A stretch of DNA of 64,000 nt. It comes from Sipunculus nudus. Its lineage: Eukaryota > Annelida > Sipuncula > Golfingiida > Sipunculidae. The DNA lies in the NCBI GenBank assembly GCA_026874595.1, contig CM049315.1:60758889-60822888 (forward strand), given 5' to 3'. Positions 1 through 10,469 of this stretch are shown here, in pieces (position 1 is the first letter of the stretch; every line of letters begins with the position of its first letter). The notes under the pieces are model-generated. The model was not told the origin of the DNA, searched no databases, and saw only the letters and a program-made list of their open reading frames with translations. Made by a program: the position numbers and the translations under genes.

Positions 1-900
1 TTTTCTGATTTTATGACAGGTGGCGCCACCTACATTCACGTTTACGCTGCAGACATCCAAGCTCATATCTCGGGAACCGTTTGACCGATCAGGAAAAAAA
101 TTTTGTACAAATGTAGTCCTTTGGGAGCTTTACAACATACACAAAAAATGGTGGCGCCACCTGCAACCATGTTTTCACAGTGTCCATCTGGTTGTCTGCC
201 CTGGTTAAAATCACTCATATCTCTGCAGTGACTTGACTAATTCACCTGAAATTCGGCATGCATATACATCCTGGCTTTTCTGATTTTATGACAGGTGGCG
301 CCACCTACATTCACGTTTACGCTGCAGACATCCAAGCTCATATCTCATGAACCGTTGACCGATTGGGCCAAAATTTTGCATGTGTATAGATCTCACATAG
401 CTCTTTAACATACACAAAACTGGTGGCGCCACCTGCAGCCATTTTTGCACAGCTCCTGTCTGTTTGTCTGCCATGGGATAAAATCACTCATATATCTCGG
501 CAGTGGTTTGACATATCTGCCTAAAATTTTGCAGGTTTATATATCCCTGACAGCTCTCTTGATTTTATGACAGGTGGTGCCATCTGCATTCTTGTTAATG
601 CAGCAGACATCCAAGCTCATATCTTGGGAACAGTTTGACCGATTGGGCCAAAGTTTTGCATGTGTTTAGTTCTCACATAGCTCTTTATCATACGCAAAAC
701 TGGTGGTGTCACCTGCAACCATTTTTGCTCAGCGTCCATCTGTTTGTCTGCCACGGGCTAAAATCACTCATATACATGTAGTGGTTTGAGTTATCTGCCT
801 CAAATTTTGCATATGTATACAACTTGGACGGCTTTCTGGATTTTGTGGTGGGGGGGCAACCTACATACACAATTTGGCTGCAGACATCCATGCTAATATG
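1..900. repeat. Tandem GGTGGCGCCACC-containing repeat, about 272-bp unit, at least 3 copies
   Basis: Three head-to-tail copies of a unit of about 272 bp run from before the window edge to about 820. Each unit carries two copies of the palindrome GGTGGCGCCACC about 130 bp apart (20-31 and 150-161; 294-305 and 422-433; degenerate near 562 and 702). Phrases around the palindrome recur, such as CATCCAAGCTCATATCTC and GCAACCATTTTTGC. Later copies are more diverged. Short reading frames here are not conserved between units and I treat the block as non-coding. Relatives occur near 37.7-39.6 kb, 46.3 kb and 49.5-49.9 kb. Confidence 0.85.
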
Positions 901-1259
901 CAACACTTCACTCTATTTCCCCTTGCCACTCAATCCATGCCTCACTTCACCCGTTCCACTCTGATTTAGGCGGATACACGTAGTCGCCTGTCAACTACCC
1001 GTATTCTAGTTTAAGTTTGTTTTAGGCTCAGTTATTATCACTTGCATCGTCAGGCTCCAGTCAGCGCACTTCTGGTGGTCACTGGGGGTCATTTAATATA
1101 GCTGCTTACCTGATTAGGCCATCCTTAAAAAGTTCTGTGTTGGGGCTAACCCGGCTGGTCGTGATTTTTGGCTGCGGCTGGAATTTTTTTGACATATCTG
1201 CAAATTAATATTTTTATATGATCTACCGCAAGCACCTGGGCCCGTAAAAATCTGCCTTC
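901..1259. other. No gene seen; contains left arm of a long-range inverted repeat
   Basis: No coding exon is recognisable. The stretch 1115-1150 reappears in inverted orientation at 3418-3454 with about two mismatches over 36 nt. Otherwise it looks like ordinary non-coding sequence. Confidence 0.5.
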
Positions 1260-1860
1260 CTGTGCTAGAAAAATTGTCCTTCTATTACATTTTTAGATGC
1301 ACTTAATTTCCATAATGAAAGGTATTACCCAACGTCGCCGATCGTTTAATTTGAGCCCTAACAATTGGTCAGTTGTGCCTATATATAACACGTGGAACGA
1401 TCGCTACACTCATGGGCGAGAGTAGAAAAACTGCCGGGAAACCGCCATCAAATTTCGTTGTTCTGGTGAAACAGGCTGGAAAAAAAATATTGAGCAATTA
1501 GAAATGGTTCTTATTTGATTTCAAATAAAGTGGAAGCTTACCGCTGTCACATTAACTGATTAAATGAAAGTTCTCTCGACATTCATACTGTCAACTGACC
1601 AATGTTGGCATTTAAACCATGTGACACGTTGATTTGCATAAACACGTGCCTGGCCCACACAAACGTTCTTGTGATTGGTGGAGCGGTCACGCGTCATAGC
1701 CAGAGAGCCAATAAGAGGTCTGTAGTAAAAGTTCACCCCATATGACTTCATTCATCACTATTTTGGCGGGAAAATGTTCACTGACATCGTGTCGCTTACG
1801 CTGGTTATAATTTTTCAGCAACACTCACGGTGGCACCGTGAGTAGGCCTATATCAAGCAA
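1260..1860. promoter_or_regulatory. Promoter-like island with CCAAT, E-box and E2F motifs
   Basis: This stretch is richer in CpG than its surroundings and shows no dispersed-repeat similarity to the rest of the window. It holds CCAAT boxes in either orientation at 1364-1368, 1599-1603, 1674-1678 and 1708-1712, CACGTG E-boxes at 1389-1394 and 1643-1648, and a consensus E2F site TTTTGGCGGGAAAA at 1761-1774. Clustered CCAAT plus E2F is typical of proliferating-cell promoters. It could serve a non-coding first exon of the Fat gene about 10 kb downstream, another transcript, or nothing. No TSS can be fixed from sequence alone. Confidence 0.35.
1823..1843. other. Perfect 10-bp inverted repeat with 1-nt spacer
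   Basis: ACTCACGGTG at 1823-1832 is followed by one G and by its exact reverse complement CACCGTGAGT at 1834-1843. The right arm contains GTGAGT (1838-1843), a consensus 5' splice-site core, so the site could be a donor or a hairpin. It sits just downstream of the E2F site. Function unknown. Confidence 0.6.
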
Positions 1861-2226
1861 ATGAAGCGGGCCTATTTAATGGAATCTGCATCTGACGATG
1901 TGTAACGCACGATCTCCACAAATCAGATGTTTTGTATTACAAGAATTGCGTGATTTTGTCAGTTCTGTGGCGATCATGACAGGGTTTTGCGAGGTGTCTG
2001 ACACATCGTTTCTACCGGCCACAGCTGATCAGAACAGGCATAACATATATGCGACTGTATTTTATTTTGGATGTGTTTCTTTTTAACTGCCTTTGTAAAT
2101 TTATTTCATTTTATTAATAGCTTTTATAATAAACAGATATTTCCTGACCTTACTGCATTTCTTGTGTAGACGTAGACCAGATAGAGATCAACATTGCTCG
2201 CTCAGTTATTTATTACAGAAAAATAC
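1861..2226. other. AT-rich non-coding stretch with one AATAAA; no supported gene
   Basis: A 62-codon open frame (1898-2086) has no recognisable domain, and a canonical AATAAA polyadenylation signal lies near 2129. Together with the island upstream these could mark a short transcript, but coding cannot be supported. Confidence 0.3.
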
Positions 2227-2770
2227 TAGAATATCAGCAAAAGCTGACAAAAGCCCTCAGCCAAAAGAGCAGTATTTATGGGTGGTAACAGTAACAAGTA
2301 TTCATGTAATATTTGTTCTCACATGGATGTATATCTGTACATATGTCTTTTGTTCAAGTTGTGAATTGGAACTAGAGAGGTATGAACTTTGTAAGTCTGG
2401 CCCCAGTCTTTGTGAGTCATGCAGCACTTTCGAGATCATCAAGGCCAATGACCATTCCATATTCCAAAACAATCCATCCAGTGGTTCCTTAGAAATAAGC
2501 TCCTAAGTTTTTTTCTATTATAAGCTCTGTGACCTTGGGTCATCCATCTTGGAACTTGACCGAGATTTTGTTGATATGTATCAGCACCAAAGAAATGAAA
2601 TTTCTGTGTTGAATACTTTTGGAGATATCCTCCTCACATGGTAAATGTTAACACACGCCGGTTATTTTCTATAATTCGCTCTAAAACGTCGAGAAATAAG
2701 TCAAGGTCACCCATCTTCGAACTTGACCAAGATTTTGTTTGTATATACATCAACAAGGAAGAAATAAAAT
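2227..2770 (-). mobile_element. Reverse-oriented fragment of the AGCCCTCAGCC hairpin repeat family
   Basis: Read on the minus strand, this matches the right-hand end of the element at 58.3-62.0 kb. Shared landmarks are CTAGAATATCAGC, AAGCTGACAAAAGCC, CTCAGCC, GGTGGTAACAGT, TCTCACATGGATGTATAT, and two rounds of the segment around GACCTTG..TCATCCATCTT. It is a partial, diverged copy of about 540 bp with no coding capacity. The 114-codon frame over 2162-2506 is a by-product. Confidence 0.75.
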
Positions 2771-4335
2771 TCCTAATCAGGGCCGACATCAAATATATGG
2801 TTTCATCTTTCAAAAAGTACAGTTTTACATATATTTATATAAACATTTTATATATTAAGCATTGACTATTAGGCATTTACTATTACTAAAGAGTTCATTG
2901 ATTACCGTCCTTAATTATACCTCTTCACTTGCAAAGGAAATCTCAAACTGCACTCATTCCTACAATTCTGGCACTCGCATACAACACAAAATAAAATTGT
3001 CTGCAAATTTATGTGAGATCCAGAACAAGGCTTACAGGCCTAATGCAAACCTGTGCAAGGGGATATACATCAGTTATAATGCTTCCATGATAACATGCTT
3101 GACCATTATTGGAAAAGTACTTGATAACTTTTCAAATACGTGAATGTTTGACATGTACATGTTCAAAGCATGTACTAAAACATTTTAAACCCAAGTACAG
3201 GATTTTAAGCCTGTAATAAAACAAAATCTGTTCAGAGATACCTTGTTGTGCATGTTTCAATGGTATCGAGGCAAGGATTGAATGGAGTACGGGTATGTTA
3301 TTTGACATAAACCTCGCATATGCTAATATCCGGTAAAAAAGGTGTAGTAAACTCCAGATCCTCCTTTAAAAAAAAATTTTTTTTACCTCCTTACCTGATG
3401 ACTTTTTTTGGACCAATGTTAGCCCCAACACAGAAATTTTTAAGGATGGCCTTAATAATGCACCACTGGTTGAGCACCACTGTTGTCACAGATGTAATGT
3501 TATTCTCATATCACCCCTGACCTGGACTAACACACTCAAAGTGTTATGCAGTAATTGTTATTGTTTGAACTTTATATCCTTTTTAAAGCCTTTTCCACTA
3601 CAATTTACAAAACGTTTCTTGAAATTGTAATTCAAGTTGTAATCTAGGAGATGCCATGTTGTGGTTATGTAGCATTTTTAAAGAAATTAATTTCCTTTTA
3701 ATTTTTACAATTAAGAATATAATGAATCCCATCAATATGCATAATTTGATACCGATAGTATATGGGCCACATCATGGATAAATAAAGATGCAATTTAGAA
3801 TTCTGAATTCTGAATCAAGTTTTATTAGATATTTTTTACTTACAGATTTATAAAATATATTTTTGTGGTAAAAAATATAAATAGGAAGTGGCTAAATAGC
3901 CGGCTGGTGCTGGCAGTTTAATCAACAGGATAAACTGTAAACAGCCAGCAGGGGAAATTGACCTTGCTGGCAGTCTAGCCCACTGGTTAAACTGCTGGCA
4001 AATGAATGTATGCTCTATTTCAGTGTGATACTCTGGTGATACTTGGTATTTCCAATATTGTTCTGACAATGAGCTGTTACAATGTTACAAACATAAACAA
4101 TGCCCCAGTTTAGACATAACTGGTACAGTGGTACTTGAACAAGAATAACTGCAATGTTCTCCATATAGGATGATCTGGGGTATAAATTTATAGAATAATG
4201 AACAGTCAGATTTAAGGAGGGTCAGGGAAACACCCTGGGAACATGTTACATTGTAAAAATCCTTTTATTTTTTTAGGTAATCTTGATCATGGTTCTCATA
4301 TTCAGATTTGGATCTTAACCAGTTTTATTGATTTT
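2771..4335. other. Non-coding, AT-rich; repeat relics only
   Basis: The segment 3020-3140 is a reverse-oriented copy of a repeat also seen at about 5.95-6.07 kb and 49.9-50.0 kb (shared CAGGCCTAATGCAAACCTGT). The right arm of the long-range inverted repeat lies at 3418-3454. AGCCGGCTGGTGCTGGCAG near 3899 resembles CCAGCAGG and CTGGCAG motifs a few dozen bases later, a small local repeat. No gene signal seen. Confidence 0.5.
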
Positions 4336-5260
4336 TTTTAGCTCAGCTGACTGAAAGTGAACTGAAATCTAGCAGTGGCCCTTTTTTGTTGGACGTTCAT
4401 TAGTGCGGCTCAAACTGCAACTGCTGGACCTAACTGAACGTCCAGTGAGAACCATAAAAAATTTCCTTGGGAACCTGAAATAAGGGCACTGCGACCTGTA
4501 TTCTCTTAGTTATGGGGCTTGTTTGTGCAACCCAGCTTAATTAGAAAAATGATACAAAACCTCCAGTAACTCAATAATTAATGCCTAAAATGCCATGATT
4601 TTTGCTTAGCTTATTGATTTTGGACAGTTTCATCAGCTGTATCTGAATGGTAGTGCCATCTGTATTTTTCCTCATTTTTACTTTTTTTTAGTGAACCTGT
4701 GAGCTTATGCAATGGCGTAGCGGGGTCTGGCATCTGTACTTTAACCCATCCTATCTCAAAATCTGCAGGAGCTAGCATCACCAAGTTTTATGCAAAAACT
4801 CAGTCATCTAAAAAAAACTCGGAATTTGCTAATATTTTTTTGCTATCTGAATTCACTTAGATTTATTAGGGGAAAGCTAAAAAACTTTAAAAATCTAAAT
4901 CTCCAAAAAATGTCCAGCCAAATTGTATCTAAGTAATACCTGGAGCTGTCATCACCAAATTTTATGCAATGTATGGCACATGAGTTGTATTTGAAATTTA
5001 GGTATTGGTGGCGCCATTTGGATCAACCATCAGCCATAGTACATTCACCCATAATTTCTCAGAAAAACGGGAGCTAGCATCCCCAAATTTTATGCAAATA
5101 TCTGCCACATATCAAATGTTGTGGGATTGAGCTTTTTATGGCACACCTTTCATTCTACAGGGGGGGGGGGGGGGAGAGATGATAACCTTTAAAAATCTTC
5201 TTCACTAAAATCAGTCAGTCAAATTGTTCAATATTTCACAGAAATTATCCAAGAGCAGGG
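4336..5260 (+). repeat. Relics of two dispersed families (AGCTCAGCTGACT end; AGCTAGCATCACCAA family)
   Basis: The sequence at 4338-4355 is the plus-strand start of the AGCTCAGCTGACT family seen again at 7.99, 8.05, 54.4, 59.0 and 63.8 kb. From about 4680 it becomes a second family, marked by GGAGCTAGCATCACCAA, TTTTATGCAAA and GGTGGCGCC. That family recurs at 26.66-27.1, 30.68-31.1 and 48.2-48.96 kb. Confidence 0.75.
5160..5174. repeat. Poly-G tract
   Basis: An uninterrupted run of about 14-15 G lies inside a dispersed repeat copy. Its exact length is likely variable or assembly-sensitive. Confidence 0.85.
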
Positions 5261-6430
5261 TTGATCAAAATCATGATTTTTCAAAATAAATAAATCGGAT
5301 AATTTTGATTTAAATCAGATTTCTTTAATTTAAATCAATTTTTATGATTTTTTAAGACTGACTTAAATGTTTCCATTTAAATAATCTTTAAAATTGAATC
5401 AGGTATTTAAACTGTATAATATGCTGATATGCCAAAAATGAATAAGTATATTTGAAATAAATTGCTATAATCTATAGGATAAATATTTTTTTTTTTAATT
5501 TGAAAAAAGTGCAATCAGCTTAAACATCCACATCCCATTCTTAATTTTAAGCTAACCTATATTACTTTTTCTCTTCACTAGGCTTACAAAGTTAATGAAT
5601 TAGATTTAAATTCATTTATTTATAACACAGCCACAAGTTCTTAAATGAACGTCAAAATATATCGGGAAAACTAAACATAATACGGTTAGTTGTTCCATGG
5701 ACCAAAATAATAGCAAATTAACTTGTAATGTACAGGCATAGACAAATATTGGAAATATTATCTACTAGGGATTGTGGAAGAGCAACAATGAGCAACATTT
5801 TTAAGTACTCGATGCTCATACACAAGACTAGTGGTGCCACTTACAATCATTTTTCTGTTGTGTCCATCCATGTCATTATTTCTTGAGTGACGTTTCTGTA
5901 ATTGGTGCTTGTACTCTGGTCCAAAATTTGCACTGTACATGTACATGCCACACGTGTTTGAAAAAAAAATGAAGTACTTTTTAAATAATGGTCAGCATGT
6001 TATCATGGAAGCATTATACTTGATGTATATCCCATTGCACAGGTTTGCATTAGGCCTGTAGGCCTTCTATTTTATACTCTTCTCCCTTTATTTTTCGAGA
6101 CCGTGCCAAATTACATGGATGGTATCAGTTTCACAACTGTGGTTTCACCTAGTGTCCTGAAACCTGGTGTGTATATTATATCTCTAATCTGTCCACCATG
6201 ATTTTTGGGTGAGTTTGAAAACTGCTGATCTTGATTTTCATGGTCAAATCTACAGAAATATATTATTTTGTCCCCCATAACTGTTGAGGTAATGTATATT
6301 TTTTTTTCAAATTTGACACACAGTTGTTTCTGCCATATGCTTTGAAGAGTTTGAAAACTTGAGAGCTTGACCTTGGTCTTTAGGTCTGAACTGTGAGGAG
6401 CCTTAAAATCAGTTTGATAATCATTTCATA
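5261..6430. repeat. AT-rich intergenic or intronic DNA with dispersed repeat relic at 5.80-6.07 kb
   Basis: 5270-5360 is a run of overlapping GATTTAAATC and AATTTAAATC inverted motifs. 5820-6070 matches 49780-50005: TGGTGCCAC, CAATCATTTTT, TGTACATGTACATG, then TTTGCATTAGGCCTGTAGGCC. No coding sequence seen. Confidence 0.6.
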
Positions 6431-6439
6431 TATATATAT

Positions 6440-6773
6440 ATCAAGGCCCGGATTGGGATCTGGTCTGCCTTAACCCGGATCAGGAACTGGTCCTTACTAA
6501 ATTTTTATTTTATAATTTCAGACAACCTGTCAGGGATATAGGCATTCTCTGAATCTAGGTCTGGGCTGACCTAAACCTTGATAAGTTCAGACAGGAACTC
6601 ATTCTCTTTCCTAAAAGTAAATGATCAGAGTTTAGGCTGGACCAAATCCCAATCGGCATCTGGTCTGGACCAATCGCGGATAGGTCCAGACCAGATCCTG
6701 ATCGGGATTTGGTCTGGCCTAAACCCCGATCAGGATTTGGGTGATTGCTCCAGATCTGGATCTGGGCCCTGAC

Positions 6774-6777
<4 letters not shown>
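6440..6777. repeat. Palindrome-rich repeat (GATCAGGATCTGGTC motifs)
   Basis: Short, mutually complementary motifs such as CCGATCAGG, GATCTGGTCTGGCC and GGACCAGATCC alternate across about 340 bp and end in a (TA)n tract. A similar block sits at 30.16-30.47 kb and ends CCTCGACATA. The structure suggests a foldback-type short element. Confidence 0.6.

Positions 6778-6833
<56 letters not shown>
6778..6833. repeat. (AT)n microsatellite
   Basis: About 56 nt of perfect TA dinucleotide repeat separates two foldback-type repeats. The following element starts directly at its end (GTCGAGG at 6834). Confidence 0.95.
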
Positions 6834-6836
<3 letters not shown>

Positions 6837-6905
6837 GAGGGAAGAATGAGAATCTGGGAAGATCTGGAATCCTCCCAGGAAAAATCAGAATTCTGATCAA
6901 AGGGG
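6834..6905. mobile_element. Solo end of the GTCGAGGGAAG TIR element
   Basis: The first 26 nt are identical to the inverted termini of the element at 7087-7814. The following GATCTGGAATCCTCCCA closely matches the inner side of that element's right end, read in reverse. No matching second end is nearby, so this looks like a truncated copy. Confidence 0.65.
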
Positions 6906-7086
6906 TCAGATCAACAAACACACAAACAGCATCATAATATTTTATGTCAACAAGTGTAGTTATTCCTAAGCCCTTAAACATAATTTATTTTTTTTATTCC
7001 CTGGGAACGTCATCTCAGAAACCTGACCTAGCTATTATTATAATATTATAACAAAGAATTAAGGAACTTGGTAAATATATATATAT

Positions 7087-7814
7087 GTCGAGGGAAGAAT
7101 GAGAATCTGGGAAAAAATGAGAATCATTTCATACTATGATTTGATTCCGATTTTTCCTGGGAAGAACCAGAATTCTTATTTTTCCCAGCCAGCTCCAGTT
7201 TGTTAAATGATATCCTTTTAATAGTTAGGGTGGGTTAAGTTTGCATATTTTACTACGGTATTATAACCAAACTTTAGTGTTATTAAATGACCATTGCTAA
7301 AAGAACAGTAACATTTTTTGTCATGAAAAAAAGAAAACACATTTCTGTTAAAATCAGTTCTGTTCACACATGATAGTACTAAACCCATCACATTTCTATT
7401 TTGTGTGAGTGTACTATTTATTTCTTTTTTAACACTTGAACAGTTCAGAATTAATGTGAAAGAAAGATGATTAAAGTTTCTTTCTGAAAAAGAGAAATAT
7501 GTATGAAAAAAAAAAAATTAAAAGAGTTAAGTTGGCATCAATAATTCCCATTCTTCCTAGGAATAATTAGAATTCTCATTTTTCCCAGGTCTGAATTTCA
7601 AAACTGAATTCCAATCTCTCCTGGGAAAAATGAGAATTCTCAATTTTCCCGGGAGAGACTAGAATTCTCATTTGTCCTAGGAAGGATGAGAATTCTCATT
7701 CTTCCCGGGAAGAATGGGAATCCCTTCATATCTTCTCTGGATTCTCATTTTTCCTGGGAAAAATCAGAATTGGGAGGATTCCGGATCTTCCCAGATTCTC
7801 ATTCTTCCCTCGAC
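7087..7814. mobile_element. Short foldback/MITE-like element with perfect 26-bp terminal inverted repeats
   Basis: The 26 nt at 7087-7112 (starting GTCGAGGGAAGAATGAG) are the exact reverse complement of 7789-7814. The outer flanks are TA/CA dinucleotide runs on both sides. The inside is rich in inverted GAATTCTCATTTTTCCC and GGGAAGAATGAGAATTC motifs near the right end (7560-7770), with unrelated AT-rich DNA (7200-7540) in the middle. There is no transposase. Frames at 7686-7938 are translations of the repeat. Confidence 0.8.
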
Positions 7815-7980
7815 ACACACACACATATATATATATATATTTGTATTTTATATACTTACAAGTATTTCCTTTGTAGTTAATTTAAATCTCCTTTTAATTA
7901 AAAGCAAAAATTTTACAACCATACATGTATGTCAGTAAATTTAAGCAAGTCATGAACAATGTATTTCTCCCTCAGTTTAT

Positions 7981-8508
7981 CACCATCAATTTTTAGCTCA
8001 GCTGACTGAAAAGTCAAGGTCACAGGGCCCATTTCTTTTGAAAGAATTTTTTAGCTCAGTTGACTGAAAATCTACTTAGCAATCGCTTTGTCCTTTGGCT
8101 GTCTTGTCCTTCGGCTGTCTTGTCCATCATCTGTTTGTATTTTCTGCTGGATTAGAGTTTGTCCTGTGACATACAAATGTTTTGAATAAAGACAAAACTG
8201 ACGTTGAATTTTTTTTCTGTTGGTTCAGGGAGTTGTAAGATGAGCAGTCTGTTCCTGTGACATGGCATTTGCCTTTGATTCACAGAGGTAGCACCTGTTT
8301 GTAATACAGGCTGCAGCTGTCAGGACGTGCCTGTATATATAGAGCAGCACAAAGCTACAACCTACATAGTCTAGCAAGTTCCAGAACTGTTCCTGGTAAA
8401 CTTGTTAAGCTTTCTACTGTCAAACATATGGTTCAGTTACATTTCAGTCAGTCTTCTGGCGGCCGTTTAAATGTTAGGCAGTAGCCAGTAGACGACCTAG
8501 TATTAATT
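7981..8508. other. Repeat ends and unclassified sequence
   Basis: Two plus-strand starts of the AGCTCAGCTGACT family lie at about 7994 and 8050, both truncated after a few dozen bases. The remainder to 8508 shows no recognisable feature. Confidence 0.5.
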
Positions 8509-10449
8509 GTATCCCCAGACAAAGTCGGGGGATACTATGTTTTCATACCAGTCCCCCCGCCGCCGTTGCATATAAATCTTGTTGGAGCGATAACCCAAAA
8601 AATTTTTCACGGAACTTTACCAAACTTGGTATATGTATAGATATGGGTAAGAGGACGATGCCTATTTAAAATGAGGTCATGGCCTTTACTAGGAGAGTGT
8701 CCTTGACCTTGAATAGGTCCAATTTTGGGGAAAATCACACAAATTCTTTAATATCTCAAGAAATCTTGCATGGATTTATCCCAAAATCAAGTTGATGGAA
8801 GATCATGGATAGGGTTGTCATGTTCCAGAAACTGGTGGCACCACCTATTATTCTTTACTTGTTTTCGTGCCGTTTAATACCCCCAAAATTGCCACCTTAC
8901 AGTACTGTGAGCATTATAGTCAAAAACTAATGGACAGATTTCTTTTATATTATGCATATACATAGGTATGGGTTATGGGATGATGTTTATTTAAATTGGG
9001 ATCATGACCTTTCCTATGATAGTGGCCTTGACCTTGAATATTGACCTTGATTTCTTATGATATCTCCATTGTTGATAGCCATATGTATTCCAAACATGAC
9101 TTATGTATGGCCCACCACTAAAGTAAGAACCCTATAGGTTCTAGGTCAAAGGTCAGGGTCACTGGACTGGCATTTTAAAATATACTGTGGATGCATTTTA
9201 AGCCAAACTTTCATCCTAGGTCTTCCATCTTGAATATATAGCTCACTTGCCAATAGTGGATGATCCATATAAATTTTGGGGTCACAGGGGCAAAGGTCAA
9301 GGCCACAGGAGCTATCTGTCCAAAAATTAGTTTCTGGATGATAATTCCTGCTTTTATTGATGTATTGATTTCAAACTTGACTTATATATGTCCCATTGAA
9401 AAAGCAAAACCCAATTGATTTTGGGGTCATGAGGTCAAAGGTCAAGGTCACAGGACACATCTTTAAAAAGATTGTGGATGCATTTTCAGCCAAACATTTC
9501 ATCTCAGACCTTTATCTTGCACATATAAGTCATCTGCCAATAGAGGAAGACCCCTATCAATTTTGAGGTCACAAGGTTAAAGGTGAAGGTCACAGGAGCC
9601 ATCTGTCCAAAAATTAGTTTCTGGATGATAATTCCTGCTTTTATTGATTTATGGATTTCAAACTTGACTTGTATATGTCCCATTGGAAAAACAAAACCCA
9701 AATTGATTTTGGGGTCATGAGGTCAAAGGTCAAGGTCACAGGACACATCTTTAAAAAGATGTGGATGCATTTTCAGCCAAACATTTCATCTCAGATCTTT
9801 CATCTTGCACATATAGTTCACCTGCCAAGAGAGGAAGAAGCCTATCACTTTTGAGGTCACAAGGTCAAAGATAAAGGTCACAGGAGCCATCTGTTCAAAA
9901 ATTAGTTTCTGGATGATAATTCCTTCTTTTACTGATGTATGGATTTCAAACTTGACTTGTATTTGACCCATCGGAAAAGCAAGACCCAAATTGATTTTGG
10001 GGTCATGAGGTCAAAGGTCAAGGTCACAGGAAACTTCTTTAAAAAGATTGTGGATGCATTTTCAGCCAAACAATTCATCTCAGATCTTTCATCTTGCACA
10101 TATAGTTCTCCTGCCAAGAGAGGAAGAACACTATCAATTTTGAGGTCACAAGGTCAAAGGTGAAGGTCACAGGAGCCATCTGTCCAAAAATTAGTTTCTG
10201 GATGATAATTCCTGCTTTATTGATGTATAGATTTCAAACTTGACTTGCATATGTCCCATTGGAAAAGCAAGACCTGAATTGATTTTGGTGTCATGAGGTC
10301 AAAGGTCAAGGTCATAAGACCAACATCTTCAACAAGATTGTGGATTGTTAGATGGAAGAAACAATAAATATGCCAAGTGTCAGTATATGCAGCTAAAAAT
10401 GGGGGTCTATTCTTAAAGGGGGGGGGGGGCCTACTATGTCTGGGGATAC
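8509..10449. mobile_element. 1.94-kb non-autonomous element with GTATCCCCAGACA terminal inverted repeats
   Basis: GTATCCCCAGACA at 8509-8521 is exactly inverted as TGTCTGGGGATAC at 10437-10449. The left end also folds on itself (GTATCCCC 8509-8516 with GGGGATAC 8528-8535). Just outside the right end lies a hairpin TGGCACC-TGC-GGTGCCA (10452-10468) that may belong to the element. The interior has no transposase-like frame and is mostly a 288-bp tandem repeat. A relic sharing ATACTATGTTTTCATGCC appears near 37.70 kb, and interior-like sequence recurs at 46.6-47.0 and 56.8-57.1 kb. Confidence 0.75.
9100..10330. repeat. 288-bp tandem repeat carrying AGGTCA direct repeats
   Basis: The phrase CTGGATGATAATTCCT recurs at 9333, 9621, 9909 and 10198. 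A composite AGGTCA-A-AGGTCA-AGGTCA starts at 9432, 9720, 10008 and 10296, exactly 288 bp apart, with an earlier diverged DR1 at 9143-9155. AGGTCA spaced by one base is the classic DR1 nuclear-receptor element (HNF4, COUP-TF, RXR), and TCAAGGTCA is an extended monomer site (NR5A, ERR). Whether any is bound here is unknown. Confidence 0.85.
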
Positions 10450-10469
10450 TCTGGCACCTGCGGTGCCAA

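Noticed and set aside
1823-1843. Histone-type 3' stem-loop near an E2F promoter
   Set aside because: Stem and loop sequences do not match the histone hairpin, and no histone frame is nearby.
2162-2506. 114-codon plus-strand frame
   Set aside because: It lies mostly in a reversed fragment of a non-coding dispersed repeat.
6730-6981. Minus-strand frame with a long Ile-Tyr run
   Set aside because: Translation of the (AT)n microsatellite.
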